Positions 8,509 through 15,996 of a stretch of DNA of 20,762 bases are shown here, piece by piece. Source of the DNA: CAZGXM01 sp964529795 (GTDB taxonomy: Bacteria; Bacillota; JADQBR01); contig CAZGXM010000049.1 of the NCBI GenBank assembly GCA_964529795.1, positions 1-20,762 on the forward strand, in the 5' to 3' direction. The notes below the pieces were generated by a model. The model saw only the letters and a list, made by a program, of their open reading frames with translations. It was not told the DNA's origin and searched no databases. The stretch's first letter is position 1; the number at the start of each line of letters is the position of its first letter. The position numbers and the translations under genes are program-made.

Positions 8509-9561
8509 GTGAACTTAAACTTGCGCTATGGCACCGGCATAGTTTCCGGAAATAATAAGAAAGAAGACAAGAGGCTGCCGAAAACTGCAAAGATAACCAA
8601 CCTGGTGGAACAGGGTCGGATGAGTCCGGCCCAAGCGCTGCAATTGCTAAAAAAATCAGGGCAAAAGAACGGCCAGGCATGCGACACCGGCACGCAAAAA
8701 GAAAAATGTAATAAAGAAGAAAAAGAGACGGATGAAGCAAATATTGAAAATGTACTGGACGAATTAAACGAGCTGGTGGGTTTACAGGTCGTCAAACGAC
8801 TGATCAACGAACTGCGTGCGTTTATCACCATCCGGCAGCGCAGGCAGGAACTGGACTTGCGCACCGAACCGCTGGTGTTGCACATGATTTTCAGAGGCAA
8901 CCCGGGTACGGGAAAAACAACTGTGGCGCGGATAGTCGGTGAACTTTTTCGTGAGATGCAGGTGCTCCCCCAGGGTCATTTGATTGAGGTGGAACGTGCT
9001 GACCTGGTGGGGGAATATATCGGCCACACGGCACAAAAGACCAAAGAACAGGTTAAGAAAGCTTCCGGCGGGATACTGTTTGTTGACGAGGCGTATTCAC
9101 TGGCAAGAGGGGGTGAGAAAGATTTCGGCAAAGAGGCAATTGATGTACTGGTCAAGGCGATGGAGGACCATAAAGATGATTTCATCCTGATCCTTGCCGG
9201 TTATAAAGATGAAATGGACTGGTTTCTAATGACCAATCCGGGCTTACGGTCGCGCTTCCCTGTACATATAGACTTCCCCGACTATTCAGTTGAGGAGTTA
9301 ATGGATATTGCCGTGCTGATGCTGGACAAACGGGAGTATGTGCTGTCTGCCAGTGCTCGGGAAGAGTTGCGAAGGGTAATAGAAAAGAAGGTGACCTTTG
9401 GTCATGAACATAGCGGCAATGCGCGATTGGTCAGAAATATTGTGGAAAAGGCAATTCGCTGTCAGGCAGTGAGGTTGGTAAAAAGAGGCGATCTGGGCAG
9501 GGAGGATTTAATGAGTATTTGTTTAGAGGATATAAGGGAGGCCGTGAGGAGTGGCAGTTAA
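8509..9561 (+). CDS. spoVK: SpoVK-like AAA+ ATPase (CbxX/CfxQ family)
   Basis: This is an AAA+ ATPase of the CbxX/CfxQ family; in Bacillus, SpoVK acts in spore maturation in the mother cell. Residues 1-80 are variable and charged. The AAA core follows: ELVGLQ at about 88, Walker A GNPGTGKTT at 130-138, Walker B GGILFVDEAY at 187-196, and the arginine finger segment NPGLRSRF at 243-250. The length of 350 is close to Bacillus SpoVK (322). GTG at 8509 has GAGGTG 7 bases upstream. It overlaps the next GTPase gene by 11 bases, so the two are co-translated. The nearby YnbB-type and lexA genes match the spoVK neighbourhood in Bacillus, which supports the name. The exact role in this organism is inferred. 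Confidence 0.85.
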   Translation: MNLNLRYGTGIVSGNNKKEDKRLPKTAKITNLVEQGRMSPAQALQLLKKSGQKNGQACDTGTQKEKCNKEEKETDEANIENVLDELNELVGLQVVKRLINELRAFITIRQRRQELDLRTEPLVLHMIFRGNPGTGKTTVARIVGELFREMQVLPQGHLIEVERADLVGEYIGHTAQKTKEQVKKASGGILFVDEAYSLARGGEKDFGKEAIDVLVKAMEDHKDDFILILAGYKDEMDWFLMTNPGLRSRFPVHIDFPDYSVEELMDIAVLMLDKREYVLSASAREELRRVIEKKVTFGHEHSGNARLVRNIVEKAIRCQAVRLVKRGDLGREDLMSICLEDIREAVRSGS

Positions 9562-10144
9562 AAAGATACTGGTTGCCGGACGCACCAATGTCGGTAAAAG
9601 CGCCCTGGCAGTGACCCTGGCCAGGTTTCTGGGGATGAACACGCTGCAGTTAACCTGGCAGGACTATCAGGGGCAGAGAAGGACATATAAATATAATTTT
9701 GCCCTTGCAAGGAGAAAACTGGTGGCTGCCAGTGAGTTTTACACTAACGGGTTGTATACTATCAACGTCGAGTTATCAAAGCTGACCAGGTGGCAGTTAG
9801 TTGATACCACAGGATTAACCGATGTGGTTCATCCCGTGGAGAAACTGCGACGCTGCATGGCAATGACCATTGCAGCCATTGGAGATTGTGACTGTCTTAT
9901 CCATGTTTATGATGCAGACTATTACAGCGAACAGCAGTTTAGTGAGGTTGACTGCAGTTTGATGGGACTTGAAACCGTCAGCAAGTATATCCCGGTTGCC
10001 AATAAAGCGGACAGTATGAAGGCAAGTGCAGGTCTGCAGAGGATAAAGTCCCTGTTGGGGGAGGCAGCCCTTCCGTGTTCCTGTGTGACCGGCCAAGGTA
10101 TGGTGGCCTTACGGCAGATACTGCTGCAAAGTTTAAAAATATGA
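9551..10144 (+). CDS. Small Era/TrmE-like GTPase
   Basis: This is a 197-residue P-loop GTPase with G1 GRTNVGKS at 10-17, G3 DTTGL at 85-89, G4 NKAD at 151-154 and a G5-like SCVTGQG at about 167-173. It is just a G domain with no added RNA-binding or membrane part, and I cannot give it a named family. GTG at 9551 has AAGGGAGG 9 bases upstream, within the spoVK coding end, and overlaps spoVK by 11 bases. In Bacillus the gene after spoVK encodes the larger GTPase HflX; this protein has the same position but is about half that size and has no HflX N-terminal domain. A strong terminator follows at once, so spoVK and this gene form a two-gene unit. A role in sporulation with SpoVK is inference. Confidence 0.8.
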   Translation: MAVKKILVAGRTNVGKSALAVTLARFLGMNTLQLTWQDYQGQRRTYKYNFALARRKLVAASEFYTNGLYTINVELSKLTRWQLVDTTGLTDVVHPVEKLRRCMAMTIAAIGDCDCLIHVYDADYYSEQQFSEVDCSLMGLETVSKYIPVANKADSMKASAGLQRIKSLLGEAALPCSCVTGQGMVALRQILLQSLKI

Positions 10145-10147
10145 TAT

Positions 10148-10182
10148 AAAAGCCTGGGCCAAGTATAGGGCCTGGGCTTTTA
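10148..10182 (+). terminator. Rho-independent terminator of spoVK-GTPase unit
   Basis: The inverted repeat AAAAGCC/GGGCTTTT has an inner GGCC/GGCC pairing across a small internal loop and ends in TTTT. The A-run on the left arm means it could also work on the minus strand. It begins three bases after the GTPase stop codon. Confidence 0.8.
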
Positions 10183-10208
10183 TACGAATTAAAAATCAAA
10201 AATAAATA

Positions 10209-10237
10209 TTGACAATTCCTACCTGTTTACTTATAAT
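10209..10237 (+). promoter_or_regulatory. Consensus sigma-A promoter
   Basis: TTGACA at 10209-10214 and TATAAT at 10232-10237 are separated by exactly 17 bases, matching the vegetative consensus at all twelve positions. It drives the microprotein at 10291 and the YeiH-family gene. Transcription would start near 10244 and leave a leader of about 47 bases with no evident operator. Confidence 0.85.
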
Positions 10238-10290
10238 ATCTATAAACATACTATATTGCCCGGAATTTATGGGTATGGGAGGTGGTCCAG

Positions 10291-10398
10291 ATGAAATTTG
10301 AACGTATCGGTATTACTACTGACTGGATTGCGGTGGCCATAGCAGTTGTCCTGCTGGCACTGCTAAAATCCGGGATAATCAGCAAGGTATCATTCTAA
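10291..10398 (+). CDS. 35-residue single-pass membrane microprotein
   Basis: This short gene starts at ATG 10291 with a very strong ribosome site (GGAGGT, 7 bases upstream) and encodes 35 residues. A short charged head (MKFERIGITTDW) is followed by one hydrophobic helix, IAVAIAVVLLALL, and a short basic tail. It is the first gene behind a consensus promoter and ends 14 bases before the start of the YeiH-family transporter, whose ribosome site begins right after its stop codon. This context supports real translation. It may be a small partner or stabiliser of the transporter, by analogy with other membrane microproteins; no family is recognised. It could instead be a leader peptide, but no attenuator follows it. 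Confidence 0.65.
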   Translation: MKFERIGITTDWIAVAIAVVLLALLKSGIISKVSF

Positions 10399-10412
10399 TG
10401 GAGGTACCCATT

Positions 10413-11453
10413 ATGAAACAAGAAGTAAGTTTAAATAAACCCTTATACATTGAGGGTTTGGAGAAAGTTCCCGGTATTTTGGTGCTGCTTTTAACCGGTC
10501 TCCTGTCAAAATGGCTGGCAAACTACATCCCCCATATTGACTATATCCTGGTGGCCATAATTTTGGGAATGTTTTTCAGCAACCTGGTGGGGGTGCCCAA
10601 AATACTGGTATCGGGAATAAATACCTACGAATTATGGCTAAAGACGGGAATTGTTTTTCTCGGGGCACGTTTGGCCCTACAGGAAGTATTTAACCTGGGT
10701 GTCATCGGTTTGGTACTGGTTGTCCTGGAAATCGGTCTTTCAATCATTGTGGCAAAGGTGTTGGCAAAATACTTCAAACTGAGCGACAAACTGGGTAGTC
10801 TTATCGGTATCGGGGTGGGCATTTGTGGTGTTTCCGCCATCGTTGGTGCCGTGGGAGCCATTGATGCCGACGAAGATGACTCTACTTACGCTATTGCGAC
10901 CATTTTGATATTCGGTGCGGTAATGATTTTCCTTTACCCCCTAATTGGCAATTTAGCAGGCATGTCCGACCAGGTATTTGGTTACTGGGCAGGCCTGTCC
11001 GTGGATAATACGGCGGAAACCATTGCCACCGGTTTTGCGTTTTCCGAAACTGCCGGAAAGATCGCATCGCTAACCAAACTTACCCGTAACGCCCTAATGG
11101 GCCTGGTGATTTTGATTTTTGCCCTGCACTATGCGCGCAAGGGAATGGCTGCAGATGTGGAACACAAAGGACGGTTTATCTGGGAGCGTTTTCCTAAATT
11201 CCTGATAGGATTTCTTTTATTCTCCTTGTTGGCAACCGCAGGGGTCTTTAGCAAGGCCGATGTCAGCAGTCTGAAAGCCCTATATAAATGGATGTTCTTG
11301 CTGGCCTTTGCCGGTGTGGGCTTTCGTACCAGGTTTTCAGAAATGAAAGCAGGTATTAAACCTTTCCTGGTGGGCCTGGGGGTAGAAGGGACGGTATCGA
11401 TTATTACGTTAATTCTGGTTTATCTGATAGCGCCGTACCTGCCTGCACTTTAA
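10413..11453 (+). CDS. YeiH-family putative sulfate exporter (PF03601)
   Basis: This is a 346-residue integral membrane protein of the YeiH/UPF0324 family. Relatives have been proposed to export sulfate or sulfonates; transport has been proven for few members. About ten hydrophobic segments run through it, with the family glycine-rich stretch GIGVGICGVSAIVGA near residue 130 and VDNTAETIATG near 205. ATG 10413 is chosen because GGAGGT lies 7 bases upstream; the ATG at 10398 is in frame but lies before that ribosome site. The gene follows the microprotein by 14 bases. Its place just before a sulfite reductase and sulfur-transfer operon suggests a role in the export or balance of sulfate, sulfite or a sulfonate. 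The substrate is inference. Confidence 0.8.
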   Translation: MKQEVSLNKPLYIEGLEKVPGILVLLLTGLLSKWLANYIPHIDYILVAIILGMFFSNLVGVPKILVSGINTYELWLKTGIVFLGARLALQEVFNLGVIGLVLVVLEIGLSIIVAKVLAKYFKLSDKLGSLIGIGVGICGVSAIVGAVGAIDADEDDSTYAIATILIFGAVMIFLYPLIGNLAGMSDQVFGYWAGLSVDNTAETIATGFAFSETAGKIASLTKLTRNALMGLVILIFALHYARKGMAADVEHKGRFIWERFPKFLIGFLLFSLLATAGVFSKADVSSLKALYKWMFLLAFAGVGFRTRFSEMKAGIKPFLVGLGVEGTVSIITLILVYLIAPYLPAL

Positions 11454-11479
11454 GTGGATGATTATGTGATTATGTTTTA

Positions 11480-11508
11480 TTGACAAATATTCCTCAAACC
11501 CATACTAT
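11480..11508 (+). promoter_or_regulatory. Sigma-A promoter of the sulfur operon
   Basis: TTGACA at 11480-11485 and TACTAT at 11503-11508 are 17 bases apart. An open frame can be drawn from the TTG at 11480, but that TTG is the -35 box, so the coding start must be further down. Transcription would begin near 11515, about 25 bases before the TTG start of the ThiF-like gene. Confidence 0.75.
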
Positions 11509-11539
11509 TGGGGTAGTAAGTATAACGGAGGGAAAAACA

Positions 11540-12346
11540 TTGAACTTTACAGAAGAGCAAATTAAACGCTATTCCAGACATATCATACTTAAGGAAATTG
11601 GCGGTAAGGGACAGCGGAAATTGCTGGACTCCAAAGTGCTGGTAGTCGGTGCCGGCGGTTTGGGTTCACCGGTCAGCCTTTACCTGGCCGCTGCCGGAGT
11701 AGGTACTCTGGGTATCGTGGATTTCGATACCGTTGAGCTTTCCAATCTCCAGCGGCAGATACTGCATGGAACAAATGATGTAGGCCGTCCCAAGGTAGAA
11801 TCCGCTAAAGAGACCTTGAACAGTCTTAATCCCGATGTCCGGGTGATCACCTGCCGGGAAAAATTGGGAAAGGAAAATGTTCTACAGCTTATCAAAGATT
11901 ATGACCTGATTGTGGACGGAGTGGATAACTTTTCTGCCAGGTATTTGTTAAACGATGCCTGTGTAATGGAAGGAAAACCCTTGGTTGAGGCAGGTATCCT
12001 GCGTTGGGACGGTATGATTATGACCATTAAACCGGGGGAAGGACCTTGCTATCGCTGCGTATTCCCCACACCGCCGCCGCCGGGGAGTGTGCCCAGCTGC
12101 CAGGAGGCCGGCGTTGTCGGTGCCATTGCCGGGGTGATGGGTGTGTTACAGGCAACGGAAGCGGTGAAATACCTGCTTGACGTGGGTGAGACATTAGTGG
12201 GCAGGATGCTTCTTTTCAATGCCATGGAATCCCGTTTCCGGGAAGTGGAAATATCCCAGGAGGAAAACTGTCCGGTTTGCGGAAAAAATCCGACAATAAC
12301 GAGTTTGGAAGAATATGAATTACACTGTTCGCTGCACAACCAGTAA
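11540..12346 (+). CDS. ThiF/MoeB/HcyF-type sulfur-carrier adenylyltransferase
   Basis: This is an E1-like enzyme of 268 residues that adenylates the C-terminal glycine of a ThiS/MoaD-type carrier and helps turn it into a thiocarboxylate. It has the RYSRHI opening, the nucleotide-binding GAGGLGS at 37-43, DFDTVELSNLQRQ at about 61-73, two zinc CXXC pairs at C170/C173 and C244/C247, and the conserved Cys at 187 (VPSCQEAGV). It has no rhodanese domain, so it is more ThiF/MoeB/HcyF than MoeZ. TTG 11540 has GGAGGG 7 bases upstream, and the upstream TTG at 11480 is a promoter element. The partner carrier is most likely the ThiS-like gene at 13634. Thiamine and molybdopterin genes are absent nearby, so amino-acid sulfur transfer is preferred; this is inferred. 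Confidence 0.85.
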   Translation: MNFTEEQIKRYSRHIILKEIGGKGQRKLLDSKVLVVGAGGLGSPVSLYLAAAGVGTLGIVDFDTVELSNLQRQILHGTNDVGRPKVESAKETLNSLNPDVRVITCREKLGKENVLQLIKDYDLIVDGVDNFSARYLLNDACVMEGKPLVEAGILRWDGMIMTIKPGEGPCYRCVFPTPPPPGSVPSCQEAGVVGAIAGVMGVLQATEAVKYLLDVGETLVGRMLLFNAMESRFREVEISQEENCPVCGKNPTITSLEEYELHCSLHNQ

Positions 12347-12352
12347 CTATTG

Positions 12353-12451
12353 CCGGATTTATCCGGTATGATTGCATGCAAACTGACGACCCGCTGCTGC
12401 CGGTGGCTTACTTACAATCAATCTGATCCGGATTATCGGGTGTTATTTTTT
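12353..12451 (+). promoter_or_regulatory. Possible weak attenuator between ThiF-like and sir genes
   Basis: The 168-base gap before the sulfite reductase gene holds a short hairpin (CCGGAT/ATCCGG, 12353-12366) and a 5-bp stem (ATCCG with CGGGT, from 12426) followed after five bases by a run of six T. This could act as a weak terminator or control element. Both stems are short, so this is only a suggestion. Confidence 0.25.
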
Positions 12452-12514
12452 CCATTAAATGCAAGTATTATGATTTGTTTTTGGCATTTTCAAGAACCAT
12501 TGGGAGGGAGAAAC

Positions 12515-13402
12515 TTGACGCAGATTGACTACACTGAAATGAAAAAAGGCGGTTTTATCAAGCAACGGCAGGAAAACATGTTTGCAGTACGGTTGAGGAC
12601 CGTATCCGGAAATTTAAACGCCGTCCAGTTAAAAAATATTGCCTGTCTTGCTGAAAAATACGGTCGGGGCCATGTACACGTTACAACCAGACAGGGAATA
12701 GAGATACCTTTTGTTTCCCTGTCAGATTATACGGCAATAAAAGAGGAAATCAAGCAATTGGGACTGACCCCGGGCACCTGCGGGCCGCGCATCAGGGCGG
12801 TGGTAGCCTGTCCCGGCAATGAAGTCTGCCAGTTCGGGCTGGTCAACTCCCAGCAAATGGGTGCAAAGCTTGATGAATTGTTTTTTGGCCGTGAAGTATC
12901 CATGAAAACAAAACTTGCCGTCAGTGGTTGCCCCAACTCCTGTGCCAAACCTCAGGAAAATGACTTTGGCTTTGTGGGCGCCGTGGAACCTACCCTGGAT
13001 GAAAGTAAATGCATTGGCTGCGGGTTGTGTGCAAAGGTTTGTCCTGCCAAGGCCATTGAGATGGTGGACGGGAAACCCCTGCTGGATGAGAAAAAGTGTA
13101 TTTATGAGGGTAATTGTATTGCATCCTGCCCCGCCGATGCCTGGCAGGAAAAACGGGTGGGGTATATTGCCTATGCCGGTGGAAAAGTCGGGCGTTTCCC
13201 CCGCCTGGCCGACCAGGTGGCGTGGTTTGTGCCTGAAACGGAGGTGCCAATGGTGGCCAACGGGATTTTAGCAGTATTTGAGCATTTTGCAAAACCGGGG
13301 GAACGGATTGCCGACCTGATCAACCGGATTGGCAGAGAGGAATTTATTGCTGCTTTGGAAGACTACCGTCAATCAACATCGGGGAGGGAGAATGATGACT
13401 AA
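12515..13402 (+). CDS. Small siroheme sulfite reductase-like protein with ferredoxin domain
   Basis: This 295-residue protein belongs to the nitrite/sulfite reductase siroheme-[4Fe-4S] family, here the small single-subunit form related to AsrC, Fsr and Dsr-like proteins. The N-terminal half carries VHVTTRQG at about 54-61. The siroheme-linked cluster ligands are C99-X5-C105 and C139-X3-C143 (SGCPNSC). A ferredoxin insert follows: C166, C169, C172 and C176 bind one [4Fe-4S] cluster, while the second motif C195, C201, C205 has Glu198 where a Cys is usual. TTG 12515 has GGGAGGGAG just upstream; an open frame reaches back to 12350 but has no family sequence. It overlaps tusA by 11 bases. Expected role: reduction of sulfite to sulfide for the carrier protein. 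Nitrite as substrate is possible. Confidence 0.8.
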   Translation: MTQIDYTEMKKGGFIKQRQENMFAVRLRTVSGNLNAVQLKNIACLAEKYGRGHVHVTTRQGIEIPFVSLSDYTAIKEEIKQLGLTPGTCGPRIRAVVACPGNEVCQFGLVNSQQMGAKLDELFFGREVSMKTKLAVSGCPNSCAKPQENDFGFVGAVEPTLDESKCIGCGLCAKVCPAKAIEMVDGKPLLDEKKCIYEGNCIASCPADAWQEKRVGYIAYAGGKVGRFPRLADQVAWFVPETEVPMVANGILAVFEHFAKPGERIADLINRIGREEFIAALEDYRQSTSGRENDD

Positions 13403-13637
13403 AGTTTCCCGCCAGTTGGACGTGACCGGTGACCATTGTCCCATTACTTTTGTGAAAACTAAGCTGGAATTGGAAACCATGTCTCCGGGAGAGCTGCTGG
13501 CTGTGTTGCTGCGCGAAGGTGAACCGCTGCAAAATGTACCTCGCAGCGTAAAAAATGATGGACATAAAATTGTAGCTCTGGAACAGGTGGAGGGTGGCAT
13601 TTATCGCTTGATTATAGAAAGGGGAGAGGGCCAGTGA
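13392..13637 (+). CDS. TusA-family sulfurtransferase
   Basis: This is an 81-residue TusA/SirA-like protein that carries sulfur as a persulfide on one cysteine. The signature Cys-Pro is at 16-17 (GDHCPITFVKTKLEL), followed by the usual two-layer fold with a variable end. ATG 13392 has GGGGAGGGAG just upstream, inside the end of the sulfite reductase gene, which it overlaps by 11 bases. It overlaps the next gene by 4 bases (GTGA). The placement suggests it shuttles sulfur between the reductase or a desulfurase and the ThiS-like carrier or its adenylyltransferase. Confidence 0.85.
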   Translation: MMTKVSRQLDVTGDHCPITFVKTKLELETMSPGELLAVLLREGEPLQNVPRSVKNDGHKIVALEQVEGGIYRLIIERGEGQ

Positions 13638-13837
13638 ATATTATCCTAAATGGGGAACCATACCGGCTGGAAGGTAAAAGCGACTTGAAGGGTTTGCTGA
13701 CAGCACTGGAATTAAATCCGGACATAGTGTCCGTGCATGTTAACGGAAAGGCTGTTGGCAAGGATGATATTCCGGCAACGGAGCTGCAAGAAAATGATAA
13801 AGTGGAAATATTGTTGTTTATGGGTGGAGGATTCTAG
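13634..13837 (+). CDS. ThiS/MoaD-like sulfur carrier ending in GGGF
   Basis: This is a 67-residue ubiquitin-like sulfur carrier. It has the short ThiS form (MNIILNGEPYRLEG opening, EILLFMGGGF end). In the family, the C-terminal glycine is adenylated and converted to a thiocarboxylate that donates sulfide. Here a Phe follows the glycines, so, as in QbsE, HcyS and similar carriers, the tail may need trimming before activation. GTG 13634 overlaps the tusA stop (GTGA) and has GGGGAGAGGG upstream. The ThiF-like gene at 11540 supplies the likely activating enzyme, and the CysK-type enzyme downstream is the likely acceptor system. Thiamine synthesis is an alternative, but no thiG or thiH is nearby. 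Confidence 0.85.
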   Translation: MNIILNGEPYRLEGKSDLKGLLTALELNPDIVSVHVNGKAVGKDDIPATELQENDKVEILLFMGGGF

Positions 13838-13869
13838 TACTCCCAGAGAGAATTTTTAAGGAGGTTGAC

Positions 13870-14799
13870 ATGTACCGCTATGCAAATGCCGTAAAACTAA
13901 TCGGCAAGACCCCGCTGGTAAAAATCAAAGAAACCGCTACGGATAATGCCCGGATCTGGGCGAAATTGGAGATGTTCAACCCGGGCAGGAGCGTCAAGGA
14001 CAGAATTGCTTTGGCGATGGTGGAAGCTGCAGAACAGGGCGGTATGTTGAAACCCGGTGGTACCATTGTGGAAGCTACCAGCGGCAACACGGGTATTGGC
14101 CTGGCGTTGGTGGCGGCGGTTAAAGGCTACAACCTGGTACTGGTTATGCCGGAAACAATGAGTGCGGAACGTAAAATACTGTTGCGGGCATACGGGGCAG
14201 ATTTATATTTAACTCCCGGCGAACAGGGGATGAGCGGTTCTTTAAGCTTTGCACAACAGCTCTTGCGGGAAAATAAAGATTGGTTTATGCCCGACCAATT
14301 TAACAACCCGGCCAACCCCGAGTATCATTTTCAGAAAACTGCTGTAGAACTATGGCAGCAGACAGGGGGAAAAATTGATGCTTTTGTCGCCGGTGTGGGC
14401 ACCGGTGGTACAATCACCGGTGTGGGACGTTATCTAAAAAGCAAAAACCCCGACATAAAGATAATCGCGGTAGAACCCAAGCGCTCCCCGGTACTAAGCG
14501 GCGGCCAACCGGGACCTCATAAAATACAGGGTATTGGGGCGGGCTTTATCCCGCCGCTACTGGAGTGGCGCCTCATTGACGAAATAATAACGGTAGATGA
14601 TAAAGAAGCTTTTTCAGAAGCACAGAACCTGGCAATTAACCAAGGCATTTACGCCGGAATATCCAGCGGTGCGGCTCTCTGGGCCGCCAGGCAGGCAGCA
14701 AAAAGTTTAAAGCCACTGCAAAATATAGTAACATTGTTGCCTGATGTGGGGGAGCGCTACCTGAGTATGACCCCCTATTTCCGGTTAGACTTCAGATAA
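13870..14799 (+). CDS. cysK: Cysteine synthase, CysK/CysM-type PLP enzyme
   Basis: This is a beta-family PLP enzyme of 309 residues that joins a sulfur donor to an activated serine to make cysteine. The PLP lysine is K43 in NPGRSVKDR, the substrate loop is SGNTG at 71-75, the phosphate loop is GTGGT at 177-181, and SSGAA lies near 264. The GGQPGPHKIQGIGAGF segment is typical of O-acetylserine sulfhydrylase A. ATG 13870 follows AGGAGG at good spacing, 32 bases after the ThiS-like gene. No serine acetyltransferase is in the window. In this operon the donor may be free sulfide from the reductase or the carrier thiocarboxylate, as with CysO-CysM of mycobacteria; the sequence alone does not decide. 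Confidence 0.9.
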   Translation: MYRYANAVKLIGKTPLVKIKETATDNARIWAKLEMFNPGRSVKDRIALAMVEAAEQGGMLKPGGTIVEATSGNTGIGLALVAAVKGYNLVLVMPETMSAERKILLRAYGADLYLTPGEQGMSGSLSFAQQLLRENKDWFMPDQFNNPANPEYHFQKTAVELWQQTGGKIDAFVAGVGTGGTITGVGRYLKSKNPDIKIIAVEPKRSPVLSGGQPGPHKIQGIGAGFIPPLLEWRLIDEIITVDDKEAFSEAQNLAINQGIYAGISSGAALWAARQAAKSLKPLQNIVTLLPDVGERYLSMTPYFRLDFR

Positions 14800-14813
14800 G
14801 GAGCAAAAAAAAG

Positions 14814-15995
14814 ATGACTGCCAGCGAGTTAATGGCAAAGGCCAACAATTTGTCACCCAAACTTACTGAAATATACCAGTGTCTTCATCAAATTCCCGAG
14901 CTGGCGTTTGAGGAATATAAAACTGCGGAAACTCTTGCGGAAATACTTGGCAGAGAGGGTTTTTCCCAGGTGCGAACCGGTGTCGGCGATACCGGCATCG
15001 AGGTTTGCATTGGTGCCGGGGCGCCTGAAGTCGCACTGAGGGCGGATATGGATGCATTACCTGTGCTTGAGGAAACAGGGCTGCCTTATGCTTCCAAACA
15101 CCAGGGGAGAATGCACGCGTGCGGTCATGATGCCCATATGGCGGTAGTATTGGGAGCGGGTATATTGCTGAAAGAACAGCTTGAAAATATAAAGTCAGGC
15201 ATTAAATTAATATTTCAACCGGCAGAAGAGACGCCTCCCGGCGGAGCAAGGAGCATGATTGCCGCAGGAGTTTTAAACAAAGAATTAAAAGCTATTGTCG
15301 CCCTGCATAGCCACCCCTATTTGCCGGCGGGTATTGTCTGTCTGAAAGAGGGACCAATCATGGCCGCTGCCGACATGTTTTCCCTTGAAATAATTGGCAA
15401 AGGTGGGCATGGAGCCCTGCCCCACCAGACACGGGATACAGTCATGATTGGCAGTTTGGTGGTTCAGGGATTGCAGACCATAGTCAGTCGCACAGTGGAC
15501 CCGTTGGAACCTGCGGTGGTTACCGTCGGTAGTTTTCATGCCGGTACCAAAAGTAATATTATCCCGGGCAAGGCCAGGCTGGAAGGGACGGTACGTACCA
15601 TTAATGCCGAGCTGCGCAAAAAAATGCCCGGGCTGATGGAAAAGATTATTGCTGGGATTTGCAGCAGCCATGATACGGAATACAAGTTTGATTACCAGTG
15701 GGGTTATCCCCCGGTAATCAATGACCGTAACCTGGTGAAAGTTGTTGAAAAAGCTGCTCAAAAAATAGTGGGGCAGACGAAGACCTTTTATGCGGACAGA
15801 CCGTCCATGGGTGGTGAGGATTTCAGTTACTACCTGGAGCAGGTCCCGGGAGTATTCTTTTATCTGGGTGTCGGTGCGGCGGATATCAACAAACGTCACC
15901 CCTGGCATCATCCGGCCTTCCAGGTGGATGCCGGCGCACTGCCTGCGGGAGCGGCGGTGCTGGCTCAAGCAGCACTTGATATCATTGGAGGGTGA
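14814..15995 (+). CDS. M20D metallo-amidohydrolase/carboxypeptidase
   Basis: This 393-residue protein of the M20D family includes relatives that remove N-acyl groups from amino acids (hippurate, N-acetyl-diaminopimelate, IAA-amino acids) or act as carboxypeptidases. Metal and catalytic motifs are visible: ALRADMDALP at about 74-83, MHACGHDAH at 100-108, PAEETPPGGA at about 136-145, the LHSHP histidines at 164-168, the dimerisation GKGGHGALPH at 195-204, GGEDF near 340 and HPWHHPAF near 363. No signal peptide, so cytosolic. ATG 14814 has AAGGAG about 10 bases upstream. It lies between cysK and the YnbB-like gene with gaps of 14 bases and 1 base. The substrate is unknown; an N-acyl-cysteine compound or the tail of the sulfur carrier are possibilities. 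Confidence 0.85.
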   Translation: MTASELMAKANNLSPKLTEIYQCLHQIPELAFEEYKTAETLAEILGREGFSQVRTGVGDTGIEVCIGAGAPEVALRADMDALPVLEETGLPYASKHQGRMHACGHDAHMAVVLGAGILLKEQLENIKSGIKLIFQPAEETPPGGARSMIAAGVLNKELKAIVALHSHPYLPAGIVCLKEGPIMAAADMFSLEIIGKGGHGALPHQTRDTVMIGSLVVQGLQTIVSRTVDPLEPAVVTVGSFHAGTKSNIIPGKARLEGTVRTINAELRKKMPGLMEKIIAGICSSHDTEYKFDYQWGYPPVINDRNLVKVVEKAAQKIVGQTKTFYADRPSMGGEDFSYYLEQVPGVFFYLGVGAADINKRHPWHHPAFQVDAGALPAGAAVLAQAALDIIGG

Positions 15996-15996
15996 C

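Noticed and set aside
12350..12514. N-terminal extension of the sulfite reductase gene
   Set aside because: The 55 extra codons show no family sequence, and a strong ribosome site precedes the TTG at 12515.
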